From NCBI GenBank assembly GCA_027026295.1, contig JALVOR010000204.1, positions 1 to 13,727 on the forward strand: a stretch of 13,727 bases of DNA, in the 5' to 3' direction. The position numbers and the translations under genes are program-made. The notes under the pieces are model-generated. The model worked only from the letters and a program-made list of their open reading frames with translations. It ran no database searches and was not told the origin of the DNA. Positions 5,951-12,590 of the stretch are shown in pieces; position 1 is the stretch's first letter; each line of letters begins with the position of its first letter. This DNA comes from Anaerolineales bacterium. GTDB lineage: Bacteria; Chloroflexota; Anaerolineae; Anaerolineales; DRMV01.

Positions 5951-6844
5951 ATGACACCGATTTCACCCAAGGATATCCCCTTCCAGCGCATCGTGATTGC
6001 TGCTCACCCCCAGATCGGGGAAGCCCACGCCGAGGGGCAGCAGGTTGCCGCGTTCCTGCAGCGCCACGGCATTGATGTCTATGCCGGTACGCTTTACGAA
6101 GACGAAGTGCGCCGCCGGGTGAGCGAAGGCGAAGCCGACCTGCTCATTGCCTTGGGCGGCGATGGCACCATGCTACGCGCCGGGCACCTTTGCGCCCCCT
6201 ATGGCGTGCCGGTTTTGGGCATCAACATGGGACACTTTGGTTTTCTCATCGAGGTGGAACGCCACGAGTGGCCGCATACCATGCGCCAACTGCTGCTGGG
6301 CGAAGCCTGGATCGAGGAACGCATGATGCTGGCTGCCCATTTGCATCGCGGCAAGGAAATCCTCCAGCGGTGGGACGTGGTCAACGAGGTGGTGGTCAGC
6401 CGCGGCCAGTACGTGCGCCCCATCAAGGTGACGGCCTATGTGGATGACCTGCTGCTGGCGCGCTATGTGGCCGACGGGCTGATTACCGCCACGCCCACCG
6501 GCTCGACGGCCTACGCGCTGGCTGCCGGCGGCCCGATTTTGCCGCCCGAACTGCGTAACATCCTGCTGATGCCCGTCGCGCCGCACCTCTCGGTGGATCG
6601 CGCCGTGGTGCTTTCCGAAGGCAGCACGGTGACGCTGGAAATTGGCACGGAGCATGAAGCGGTCGTGAGTGTGGACGGCCACGACCCGGTGCATCTGGAA
6701 AACGGCGACCGGGTGCACGTGCGCGCCAACACCTACCCGTTGAAGTTCGTGCGCTTCCGCGGGCGCGGTTATTTCTATCGCAACCTGACTTCCTACATGA
6801 ACTGGAACCCCACCGTTGAGAAAGAAAGCCACCGGGGGAATTAA
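5951..6844 (+). CDS. nadK: NAD kinase
   Basis: Phosphorylates NAD+ to NADP+ in the cytosol. The 297-residue protein has the diagnostic LGGDGTML (68-75) with the catalytic Asp71, GINMGHFGFL (90-99, usually NxGxLGFL), the VNE motif with Asn145/Glu146, and ADGLITATPTGSTAYALAAGGPI, the NAD-binding signature. The C-terminal SVDGH segment is also present. Length is normal for the bacterial enzyme. GAGG (5942-5945) lies five bases before the ATG, overlapping the end of the preceding stop region; the gap to the nuclease gene is nine bases. Chloroflexota and related groups have several nadK placements, so co-transcription with the nuclease may be incidental. Confidence 0.95.
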   Translation: MTPISPKDIPFQRIVIAAHPQIGEAHAEGQQVAAFLQRHGIDVYAGTLYEDEVRRRVSEGEADLLIALGGDGTMLRAGHLCAPYGVPVLGINMGHFGFLIEVERHEWPHTMRQLLLGEAWIEERMMLAAHLHRGKEILQRWDVVNEVVVSRGQYVRPIKVTAYVDDLLLARYVADGLITATPTGSTAYALAAGGPILPPELRNILLMPVAPHLSVDRAVVLSEGSTVTLEIGTEHEAVVSVDGHDPVHLENGDRVHVRANTYPLKFVRFRGRGYFYRNLTSYMNWNPTVEKESHRGN

Positions 6845-6847
6845 ACC

Positions 6848-7813
6848 ATGCGCCACGGACGGCATTTGTTGCTGCTCTTTTTGCTTTTGGGGTTGCTGGG
6901 CGCCTCCGCCTGCTCGGCAAACCCGGCCATCGCGCCTGCTCCGGGCGCGCCCCAGGGCGCTGCCACGGCAACGGCCACGCCCTTCGCCCCGGCATCACAA
7001 ACGCCTATTCCCCCCACAGTGACTTTTACCCCCACGGCGGCTGCTTATCAGCCCGCCACTGTGCAATTCGCCGTGATTGGCGATTTCGGCCTGGCCGGCC
7101 CCGCCGAAGCCCACGTCGCCGACCTGGTGCATTCCTGGCACCCTGATTTCATCGTCACTGTGGGCGACAACAATTACCCCAACGGGCAGCACGATACCGT
7201 GAAGGAAAACGTCCTGCAATATTACGGCGACGACATCCGCGCCGGGCGCTTTTACCCCGCTTTGGGAAACCACGACTGGCACCAAAACGACATCAGTTCG
7301 TTCATCCACGACCTGCGCCCGCCCAATGGCCGCCGCTATTACGATTTTGTGGTGGGGCCAGTGCACATTTTCGTGCTGGATAGCGACTACCGCGAACCCG
7401 ACGGCAGCACCGCCGATAGCCCGCAAGGGCACTGGCTGCACGATGGCCTGCAGGCTTCCACTTCGCCGTGGAACATTGTCATTTTGCACCATCCGCCCTA
7501 TTCCTCAGGCCGCCACGGCAGCCAGGAACGCTCGCAGTGGCCCTTTGCCCAATGGGGTGCCGATGCCGTGATTGCCGGGCACGACCATGATTATGAGCGC
7601 ATCCTGCGCGACGGCATTGTGTATTTCATAGACGGCCTGGGTGGCATTCCCGGCCCCTATTATTTCAAGCCTGTGCCGGTGGAAGGCAGCGTGGTGCGTT
7701 ACCGCGAGAACTACGGAGCGCTGCGTGTCACAGCCACGGCCACCTCACTGAAATTTGAATTCATCAACGTTGCCAATCAGGTGGTGGATTCCTATACCCT
7801 TGGTGACCATTAA
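6848..7813 (+). CDS. Lipoprotein metallophosphoesterase (purple-acid-phosphatase-like)
   Basis: A secreted, probably lipid-anchored calcineurin-like phosphoesterase of 321 residues. The signal peptide (1-21) is strongly hydrophobic and ends in GASAC with Cys22 as the likely lipidation site, although Ala rather than Leu at -3 makes the lipobox imperfect. A Thr/Pro/Ala-rich linker (about 30-65) follows. The catalytic motifs are in order: GDFG (78-81), GDNNY (106-110), GNHDW (140-144), HHPPYSSGRHG (from 214) and GHDHDYER (244-251), all metal ligands of the binuclear site. The arrangement resembles tartrate-resistant acid phosphatases; the physiological substrate is unknown. It starts three bases after nadK and is the last gene of the operon. 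Confidence 0.9.
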   Translation: MRHGRHLLLLFLLLGLLGASACSANPAIAPAPGAPQGAATATATPFAPASQTPIPPTVTFTPTAAAYQPATVQFAVIGDFGLAGPAEAHVADLVHSWHPDFIVTVGDNNYPNGQHDTVKENVLQYYGDDIRAGRFYPALGNHDWHQNDISSFIHDLRPPNGRRYYDFVVGPVHIFVLDSDYREPDGSTADSPQGHWLHDGLQASTSPWNIVILHHPPYSSGRHGSQERSQWPFAQWGADAVIAGHDHDYERILRDGIVYFIDGLGGIPGPYYFKPVPVEGSVVRYRENYGALRVTATATSLKFEFINVANQVVDSYTLGDH

Positions 7814-7835
7814 CGACAGATGCTCGCGGGCTGTT

Positions 7836-8010
7836 GAACGCAGAGGCACAGAGGAAGCAAAGAGCGCAGAGAAATAACGCCAGGGCGCAGAGAGACGTAA
7901 AGGCGCAAAGCCAATGCAGCGCGCTCCGTTTTCCGTGTTTTCAGTGCCTGCTCTGTGCCTCCTGTGGCTTTCAGTCTGCGGCATCTGCGGTTGCTCTTTT
8001 TCGGCGCTAA
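7836..8010 (+). repeat. Degenerate CGCAGAG-type intergenic repeat in inverted arrangement
   Basis: The 223-base spacer between the phosphoesterase and the lipid kinase has no gene. Its left half repeats CGCAGAGGCACAGAGG / GCGCAGAG / GGCGCAAAG units; its right half carries the complementary form. GAGGCACAGAG (7843-7853) and CTCTGTGCCTC (7951-7961) are a perfect 11-base inverted repeat. The ATCCGCG module found in copies A-D is not evident here. Confidence 0.65.
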
Positions 8011-8036
8011 ACGATGATCACCCTTGAGGCAAAACC

Positions 8037-8966
8037 ATGACGGCGTTTATCCTTCTCAATCCCTATGCCAACCGCTGGCAGGCCGGGCGGCAGCGCGCTG
8101 CGGTGGAAGACGCTTTCCGCCGCGCGGGCGTGGCCTGCACCCTTGCCGTCACCGAGCACCCGCGGCACGCCATTGACCTGGTTGCCGAGGCCGTGCAGGC
8201 GGGCTACGCGCCCATTGTGGCCGCCGGCGGCGACGGCACCATCGGCGAAGTCGTCAACGGCATGGCGCGCGGTGCGGGCGATGCCCCTTGGCCGCCGCTG
8301 GGAGTGCTCCCGCTGGGCACCGCCAACGATTTGGTGGACAACGTCGGCCTGCCCCGCGACCTGAACGCTGCCGTGGCAGCCATTGCCCGCGGCAGGGCCC
8401 GCCCGATGGACGCGCTGCGCATGACCGTGCGCGATGCCGACGGCAACACCACCGTGTGGTACAGCGTGAACAACACGGCCTTGGGGCTGGAACCGACCAT
8501 CACCTGGTTGCAGCAGGAAATGCGCTGGGCGAAGGGCACGCTGCGCTATTTGCTGGCGACCCTGCGGGGCATCCTGAGGCACCCCATCTGGCAGGCAACC
8601 CTCAAATGGGAAGGCGGCGAATACCGCGGGGCGGTCAACCTGGTTTCCGTGGGCAATCACCGGCGCACCGGCGGGCTGTTTTACATGACGCCCCACGCCG
8701 ATGGCTTCGACGGCCTGCTGACCTTCATCTACGGTCACGCCCCCACCCGCAGGCGGGTGCTGCAAGCCCTGCCCCACGCCCTGCGCGCCGAAGAAGGTCA
8801 CATTGCCACCGTGCCCGAAATCCACGAAGTGCACAGCCCCTGGCTGGAAGTCGGCCTCACCCCCGCCAGCCCCTTCCACGCCGACGGCGAACTCTACGTG
8901 CTGAATGCGGTGCAGGTGCGCTATGAGGCGCTGGCGGGGCAGGTAAAGTTGGTGGTGGGGGATTGA
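8037..8966 (+). CDS. Diacylglycerol-kinase-family lipid kinase
   Basis: Belongs to the DgkB/YegS-type soluble lipid kinases that phosphorylate diacylglycerol or related lipids at the inner face of the membrane. The 309-residue protein starts with ILLNPYANRWQAGR (typical N-P-x-A/S-G region), has the nucleotide-binding GGDGTIGEVVNGM (64-76) and LPLGTANDLVDNVGLP (from 92; canonical GT-x-NDF/L), and ends in a beta-rich C-terminal domain containing GGLFYMTPHADGFDGLL and an HADGE motif. GAGG lies ten bases before the ATG. It stands alone between repeat-filled spacers. The exact lipid substrate cannot be told; diacylglycerol, undecaprenol-like lipids or phosphatidylglycerol are possible. Confidence 0.92.
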   Translation: MTAFILLNPYANRWQAGRQRAAVEDAFRRAGVACTLAVTEHPRHAIDLVAEAVQAGYAPIVAAGGDGTIGEVVNGMARGAGDAPWPPLGVLPLGTANDLVDNVGLPRDLNAAVAAIARGRARPMDALRMTVRDADGNTTVWYSVNNTALGLEPTITWLQQEMRWAKGTLRYLLATLRGILRHPIWQATLKWEGGEYRGAVNLVSVGNHRRTGGLFYMTPHADGFDGLLTFIYGHAPTRRRVLQALPHALRAEEGHIATVPEIHEVHSPWLEVGLTPASPFHADGELYVLNAVQVRYEALAGQVKLVVGD

Positions 8967-9057
8967 GGCAATTCAGGAATTGCACCTGGTGCGCCTTTGT
9001 GTTAAATCCGTGCCTATCCGCAATCATCCGCGTTCATCCGCGGGCCATTTTCCAAAG
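8967..9057 (+). repeat. Composite intergenic repeat, copy B, with two small palindromes
   Basis: Right after the lipid kinase stop come two small palindromes, GCAATTC-AG-GAATTGC (8968-8983) and GCACC-T-GGTGC (8982-8992). Then comes a single GCGCCTTTGTGTTAAA unit and the ATCCGTG/ATCCGCG module, ending GCGGGCCATTTTCC (9040-9053) and AAAG. The segment 8997-9053 aligns to copy A at 3586-3642. Confidence 0.75.
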
Positions 9058-9099
9058 GTTGCACAGTTACTTGTCAGGGCTGGAGAAGTTCCCCTGTAG

Positions 9100-9114
9100 T
9101 ACAATATCGCCATG
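9100..9114 (+). promoter_or_regulatory. Probable leaderless promoter of the decarboxylase gene
   Basis: TACAAT at 9100-9105 lies exactly six bases before the ATG at 9112, so the transcript should begin at the start codon. No ribosome binding site is present. TTGTCA (9071-9076) resembles a -35 box but is 23 bases away, too far for the usual spacing. Confidence 0.5.
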
Positions 9115-10542
9115 ACGTCCCCTGAACTGCCCCCTGAGGCCATCCGCGAACTGGGTCGCCGGGTGGCCGATTTCGTTACTGGGTACCTCACGGCTTTAGG
9201 CGATCAGCCTGTTGCCGCCCACACCACGGCGGCGGATTTGCGCGCCCTGCTGGAAGAACCCCTGCCCCGCCAGCCGCAGGGCATCGAGGGCGCTTTCGAC
9301 GATTTCCTGCAGAAAGTGGCCGCCCCCTCGGTGCGGGTGGGGCATCCCCGCTTTCTGGCGTGGATGCGCACCTCGCCGCTGGCGGGGGCGGTTTTCGCCG
9401 AGGCGCTGGCCGCCGCGCTCAACCAGTCGGTGGCGGTGTGGCAGGGCGCGCCCGCGGCCACCGAGGTGGAACGCTTAGTGCTGCGCTGGCTGCTCGGTCT
9501 CACCGGCTACGCGCCCGACGCCGAGGGCATCCTCACTTCGGGCGGCTCGATGGCAAATTTCATCGGCCTGCTGCTCGCCCGCCAGGCTGCTTTCCCCGAC
9601 GTGCGGGAACACGGCGTGCGCAGCCTGCCGCCGGTGGCGTTCTACCTTAGCCCGGAAACCCACTATTCTTCGGTCAAGGCCATCGAAATGATGGGCTTTG
9701 GCAAGGATGCCGTGCGCTGCGTGCCCACCGACCGCAGCCGCCGGATGCACCCGCTTTCGCTGCGCCGCGCCATCCGCAGCGACCGGCGGGAAGGCATTGT
9801 GCCCGTGGCCGCCGTCGCGACTTTGGGCACCACCGCCACCGGCGCGTGCGACCCCGTCGCCGAAATTGCCGAGATTTGCGCCGAAGAGGGCCTCTGGCTG
9901 CATGTGGATGGGGCTTATGGCGGGCTTTCGGCGGCCATTCCCACCGCCGCCAACTGCGCCCGCGGCCTCGCCCGGGCCGATTCTTTCACCGTTGACCCCC
10001 ACAAGATCCTCTTCGTGCCCTTCGAGGCAGGCGCGGTTTTCACCCGCCACCGCGGGCTGCTGCCCGCCACCTTTGCCACCCGCGCCGCTTACCTGCCCAA
10101 CGCCGAGGACGAAGGCTTTCACTTCCGCGATTACGGCCCGCAACTTTCGCGTAACTTCCGCGCCCTGAAAATCTACCTCACCCTGAAAATCTACGGCATG
10201 GACGCCATCATCCACGCCTGGGAACGCCAGCACCGCCTTGCGGCGCAGTTTGGGGCGCAAGTCGAAGCCGCCGCCGATTTCCAACTGCTCGCGCCGGTTT
10301 CGTTGGGCATTGTCACCTTCCGCTATGCGCCGCCCGACCTCGGCGAAGCCGCCCTCGATGCCCTCAACAAGGCGCTGGTGCCCGTGCTGCAGCGGCACGG
10401 CAAAGCCTTCCTTTCGCTCACCCATCTGGGGGAAACCGAAGCCCTGCGGGCGTGCTTCATCTCTTACCGCACCACCGAAGCCGACCTGCCCCTGCTGCTG
10501 GAAGCCGTGCGGGAAGCCGGGCAGGAAGCACTCGCCGCCTGA
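9112..10542 (+). CDS. Pyridoxal-phosphate-dependent (group II) amino acid decarboxylase
   Basis: A 476-residue fold-type I PLP enzyme of the aromatic-L-amino-acid/glutamate decarboxylase group, forming an amine plus CO2. Landmarks: GHPRFLAWM (77-85), the substrate-pocket region LNQSVAVWQGAPAATEVE (103-120), TSGGSMANFIGLLLAR (142-157), LGTTATGACDP (239-248), HVDGAYGG with Asp266 for the PLP ring nitrogen, and SFTVDPHK with the PLP-binding Lys298. After the lysine, ILFVPFEAGAVF replaces the WLF(V/C) segment of animal enzymes. Tyrosine, tryptophan, DOPA or glutamate cannot be distinguished from sequence alone. The ATG is six bases from a -10 box. mutY follows after six bases, with its ribosome binding site overlapping this gene's stop codon. 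Confidence 0.92.
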   Translation: MTSPELPPEAIRELGRRVADFVTGYLTALGDQPVAAHTTAADLRALLEEPLPRQPQGIEGAFDDFLQKVAAPSVRVGHPRFLAWMRTSPLAGAVFAEALAAALNQSVAVWQGAPAATEVERLVLRWLLGLTGYAPDAEGILTSGGSMANFIGLLLARQAAFPDVREHGVRSLPPVAFYLSPETHYSSVKAIEMMGFGKDAVRCVPTDRSRRMHPLSLRRAIRSDRREGIVPVAAVATLGTTATGACDPVAEIAEICAEEGLWLHVDGAYGGLSAAIPTAANCARGLARADSFTVDPHKILFVPFEAGAVFTRHRGLLPATFATRAAYLPNAEDEGFHFRDYGPQLSRNFRALKIYLTLKIYGMDAIIHAWERQHRLAAQFGAQVEAAADFQLLAPVSLGIVTFRYAPPDLGEAALDALNKALVPVLQRHGKAFLSLTHLGETEALRACFISYRTTEADLPLLLEAVREAGQEALAA

Positions 10543-10548
10543 GGCTGC

Positions 10549-11628
10549 ATGAACGCTGCCCTTTCGCCCCTCGCCGCCGCCCTGCTGGCCTGGTACGCTG
10601 TTCACAAGCGCGCCCTGCCGTGGCGCGACCATCCCGACCCCTACGCGGTGTGGGTTTCCGAAGTGATGTTGCAGCAAACCCAGGTGGCGACGGTGATGCC
10701 CTACTTCGCCCGCTGGATGCAGCGTTTCCCCACGGTGGAAGCCTTAGCCGCGGCGGACGAGCAGGAGGTGCTCGCCCTGTGGGAAGGGCTGGGCTATTAC
10801 CGCCGGGCGCGGGCGCTGCACCGGGCCGCGCGGGAAATCGTCGCCCGCCACGGGGGAAGCCTGCCCGCCGACCCCAGCGCCCTGCAAAGCCTGCCCGGTA
10901 TCGGCAAATATACCGCCCATGCGATTGCTTCGCTGGCTTTCGGGCGCGATGTGGCGGTGCTGGATGGCAATGTCAGGCGGGTGTTTGCCCGCGTGGCGGC
11001 GTTAGAAACGCCCATCGACACCGCTGCGGGCGAGAAGGCGCTGTGGGCGTTAGCGGAAAGCCACCTGCCGCCGGGGCGCGCCGTCGATTACAACCAGGCG
11101 CTGATGGATTTGGGCGCCACGGTCTGCACGCCGCGCGCGCCGCGCTGCGTTGCCTGCCCGCTAACTGCTTTTTGCAAAGCCCGGCAAAACGGCAACCCCG
11201 AAGCCTTCCCCAAAAAGCAGCGCCGCCAGCGGCAGCCCCATTACACCGTGGTGGCCGCGGTCATCCGCCGCGGCGGGCGCGTGCTCATCGCCCAGCGCCC
11301 CGCCGAGGGGTTGCTGGGCAGCCTGTGGGAGTTTCCGGGCGGCAAGGTCGAGCAGGGGGAAACGTTAGAAGCCGCCCTGCGGCGGGAAATTCGGGAAGAA
11401 CTGAATGCGGAAATTGCCGTCGAAGCCCCCTTTGGCGTCTACCGCCATGCTTACACCCATTTTCGGGTGACGCTGCACGCCTTTCTGGCACGGCTGGAAG
11501 GCAGTGAACCGCAAGCCGTGCAGGTGCAGGCGCTGCGGTGGGTTTCCCCGGAAGCGTTGGCCGGTTTCCCCATGGGCAAAATCGACCGCCAGATTGCCCG
11601 CCGCTGCCGCGAGGCATGTGGCGGCTAA
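10549..11628 (+). CDS. mutY: A/G-specific adenine glycosylase with C-terminal Nudix domain
   Basis: Removes adenine mispaired with 8-oxoguanine in base excision repair. The 359-residue protein shows WVSEVMLQQTQV with catalytic Glu38, the helix-hairpin-helix LPGIGKYTA (115-123), VLDGNVRRV with catalytic Asp139, and the [4Fe-4S] cluster C-x6-C-x2-C-x5-C at Cys193, 200, 203 and 209. The C-terminal part (about 230-355) is a Nudix domain. Unlike E. coli MutY, its Nudix box looks complete: Gly265, Glu271, Arg279-Glu280 and Glu283-Glu284, with Asn286 instead of the usual Gly. A GAGG overlapping the decarboxylase stop (10541-10544) serves the ATG. The stop codon overlaps that of the convergent DedA gene. 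Confidence 0.96.
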   Translation: MNAALSPLAAALLAWYAVHKRALPWRDHPDPYAVWVSEVMLQQTQVATVMPYFARWMQRFPTVEALAAADEQEVLALWEGLGYYRRARALHRAAREIVARHGGSLPADPSALQSLPGIGKYTAHAIASLAFGRDVAVLDGNVRRVFARVAALETPIDTAAGEKALWALAESHLPPGRAVDYNQALMDLGATVCTPRAPRCVACPLTAFCKARQNGNPEAFPKKQRRQRQPHYTVVAAVIRRGGRVLIAQRPAEGLLGSLWEFPGGKVEQGETLEAALRREIREELNAEIAVEAPFGVYRHAYTHFRVTLHAFLARLEGSEPQAVQVQALRWVSPEALAGFPMGKIDRQIARRCREACGG

Positions 11629-12224
11629 TCTTCCGCCGGCTTCCCCTCGGCCAGCCAGTCGTTCATTGCGTTGCGGGCTGCGCGGGTAATGACGAATACG
11701 AAAATGACGAACCCCACCACCGCTGCCACGCGGAAGCCTACCGCCAGGTAGGTGATTTTATCCCACAACATATAGCCGATGAAGGTGAGGAAGGCAATCC
11801 AGGAAATTTCCCCCAGCAGCACGGCGCCTAACAACTTGCGCCACGGCACCTGCGCGATGCCCGCGGCGATCAGCGCGGGCACGCCGCTCAGCGTGAACTT
11901 GGCAAACAACAGGAAAGCCACTGCCCGCTCCCGCAGTTTGCGTTCCAGCGGGCGCACTAAGGGGTAGCGTTTCTCGACTTTCTCCATCCAGTGGCCGCGT
12001 TCGCTTACCCAGCGCCCCACGCGAAACCAGAACGCGTCGGCAGCCAGGTTGGCTAATACCGCCGTCCAGAAGACCTTCCACGGGTCGAGCAGCCCGGTGG
12101 CGGCAAGCACGGCACCGGCAATGGTGGTGGTGGGGCCTTCCAGGAAGACCAGCGCACCAAACCACAAATAGTGCCAGTGCGCCGCGTGATGGAGAACCCA
12201 TTGCATCGTAGGTAGATGAGGCAT
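11625..12224 (-). CDS. DedA/VTT-domain integral membrane protein
   Basis: A 199-residue polytopic membrane protein of the DedA (SNARE-associated/VTT) superfamily, members of which act in lipid transbilayer movement, membrane homeostasis or drug resistance. Recognisable features are FLEGPTTTIAGAVLAATGLL (the conserved E-x-P/x-P re-entrant-loop-like region), DAFWFRVGRWVSERG (matching the usual D-x2-Y-x-GR-x-G), and FAKFTLSGVPALIAAGIAQVPWRKL (usual F-x-R-F-x-P-x4-AG). Here Lys stands in the usual Arg position. Hydrophobic segments lie near residues 18-44, 49-66, 100-125, 129-150 and 158-180. The ATG at 12224 is six bases from a TAAAAT box. It converges with mutY, sharing the bases of the stop codons. 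Confidence 0.85.
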   Translation of the reverse strand: MPHLPTMQWVLHHAAHWHYLWFGALVFLEGPTTTIAGAVLAATGLLDPWKVFWTAVLANLAADAFWFRVGRWVSERGHWMEKVEKRYPLVRPLERKLRERAVAFLLFAKFTLSGVPALIAAGIAQVPWRKLLGAVLLGEISWIAFLTFIGYMLWDKITYLAVGFRVAAVVGFVIFVFVITRAARNAMNDWLAEGKPAED

Positions 12225-12236
12225 TGCGCTATTTTA
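12222..12236 (-). promoter_or_regulatory. Probable leaderless promoter of the DedA-family gene
   Basis: On the minus strand TAAAAT (12236-12231) is followed by six bases and the ATG (12224-12222), the same spacing as at rarA and the decarboxylase. No Shine-Dalgarno sequence is visible. TTACCT lies 17 bases upstream of the -10 box and is only a weak -35. Confidence 0.5.
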
Positions 12237-12272
12237 CCCGATAGTTTTCCACAAGGTAACTGTTCAGCCTTT

Positions 12273-12446
12273 GAGTCTATCTGAAAATTCTTTGCAGATG
12301 AGTCACTGCGAGGTGGGCTGAGCAATGACGAAGCCCGCCGAAGCAGTCTCCTGACCGATAAAAAGGGGGGATTGCTTCGCCCTGGAGCCTGCGCCGAGCG
12401 CAGTGAGGGGGGGCTCGCAATGATACAATATTTTTCGGATAGAGTC
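12273..12446 (+). mobile_element. Palindromic MITE/REP-like element
   Basis: Most of the gene-free stretch 12225-12590 is an imperfect palindrome of about 174 bases with nested arms. Outer arms 12273-12289 and 12430-12446 match at 14 of 17 positions. Middle arms TCACTGCGAG (12303-12312) and CTCGCAATGA (12414-12423) match at 9 of 10. Inner arms 12339-12351 and 12367-12379 match at 11 of 13. The right half also has a perfect CTGCGC-CGA-GCGCAG hairpin (12389-12403). From memory, TCATTGCGAG...GAAGCAATCTC...GATTGCTTCG...CTCGCAATGA elements recur in many unrelated genomes. It encodes no protein, so any movement would need a transposase in trans. No target duplication is obvious. Confidence 0.65.
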
Positions 12447-12565
12447 TTTGGGAAACAGCTCGCAGACGAGCGCGGATAATATGCGAATGGACGCGGATCT
12501 AACACAAGGGCGCAGAGAGGCGCAAAGATGCAGAGAGAGATGCCAGGGTTGCCAAGTAGGGCGAG
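12445..12565 (-). repeat. Composite intergenic repeat, copy C (reverse orientation)
   Basis: Read on the minus strand it runs CTCTCTGCATCTTTGCG, CCTCTCTGCGCC, CTTGTGTTAGATCCGCG, further CCGCG-like units and GCGAGCTGTTTCCCAAAGAC. It has the same order of modules as copies A and B, with one extra base in the middle. Its far end (12445) abuts the palindromic element. Confidence 0.7.
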
Positions 12566-12590
12566 ATAGTTTCTCTTTGGAACCGAACAG

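Noticed and set aside
9475..10677. Minus-strand open frame opposite the decarboxylase and mutY (400 codons)
   Set aside because: Covers two well-supported genes in antisense and is Gly/His/Ala-rich without any motif.
12421..12436. TACAATATTTT on the plus strand as a promoter
   Set aside because: It lies inside the arm of the palindromic element and points away from any plus-strand gene; the next genes on both sides are on the minus strand.
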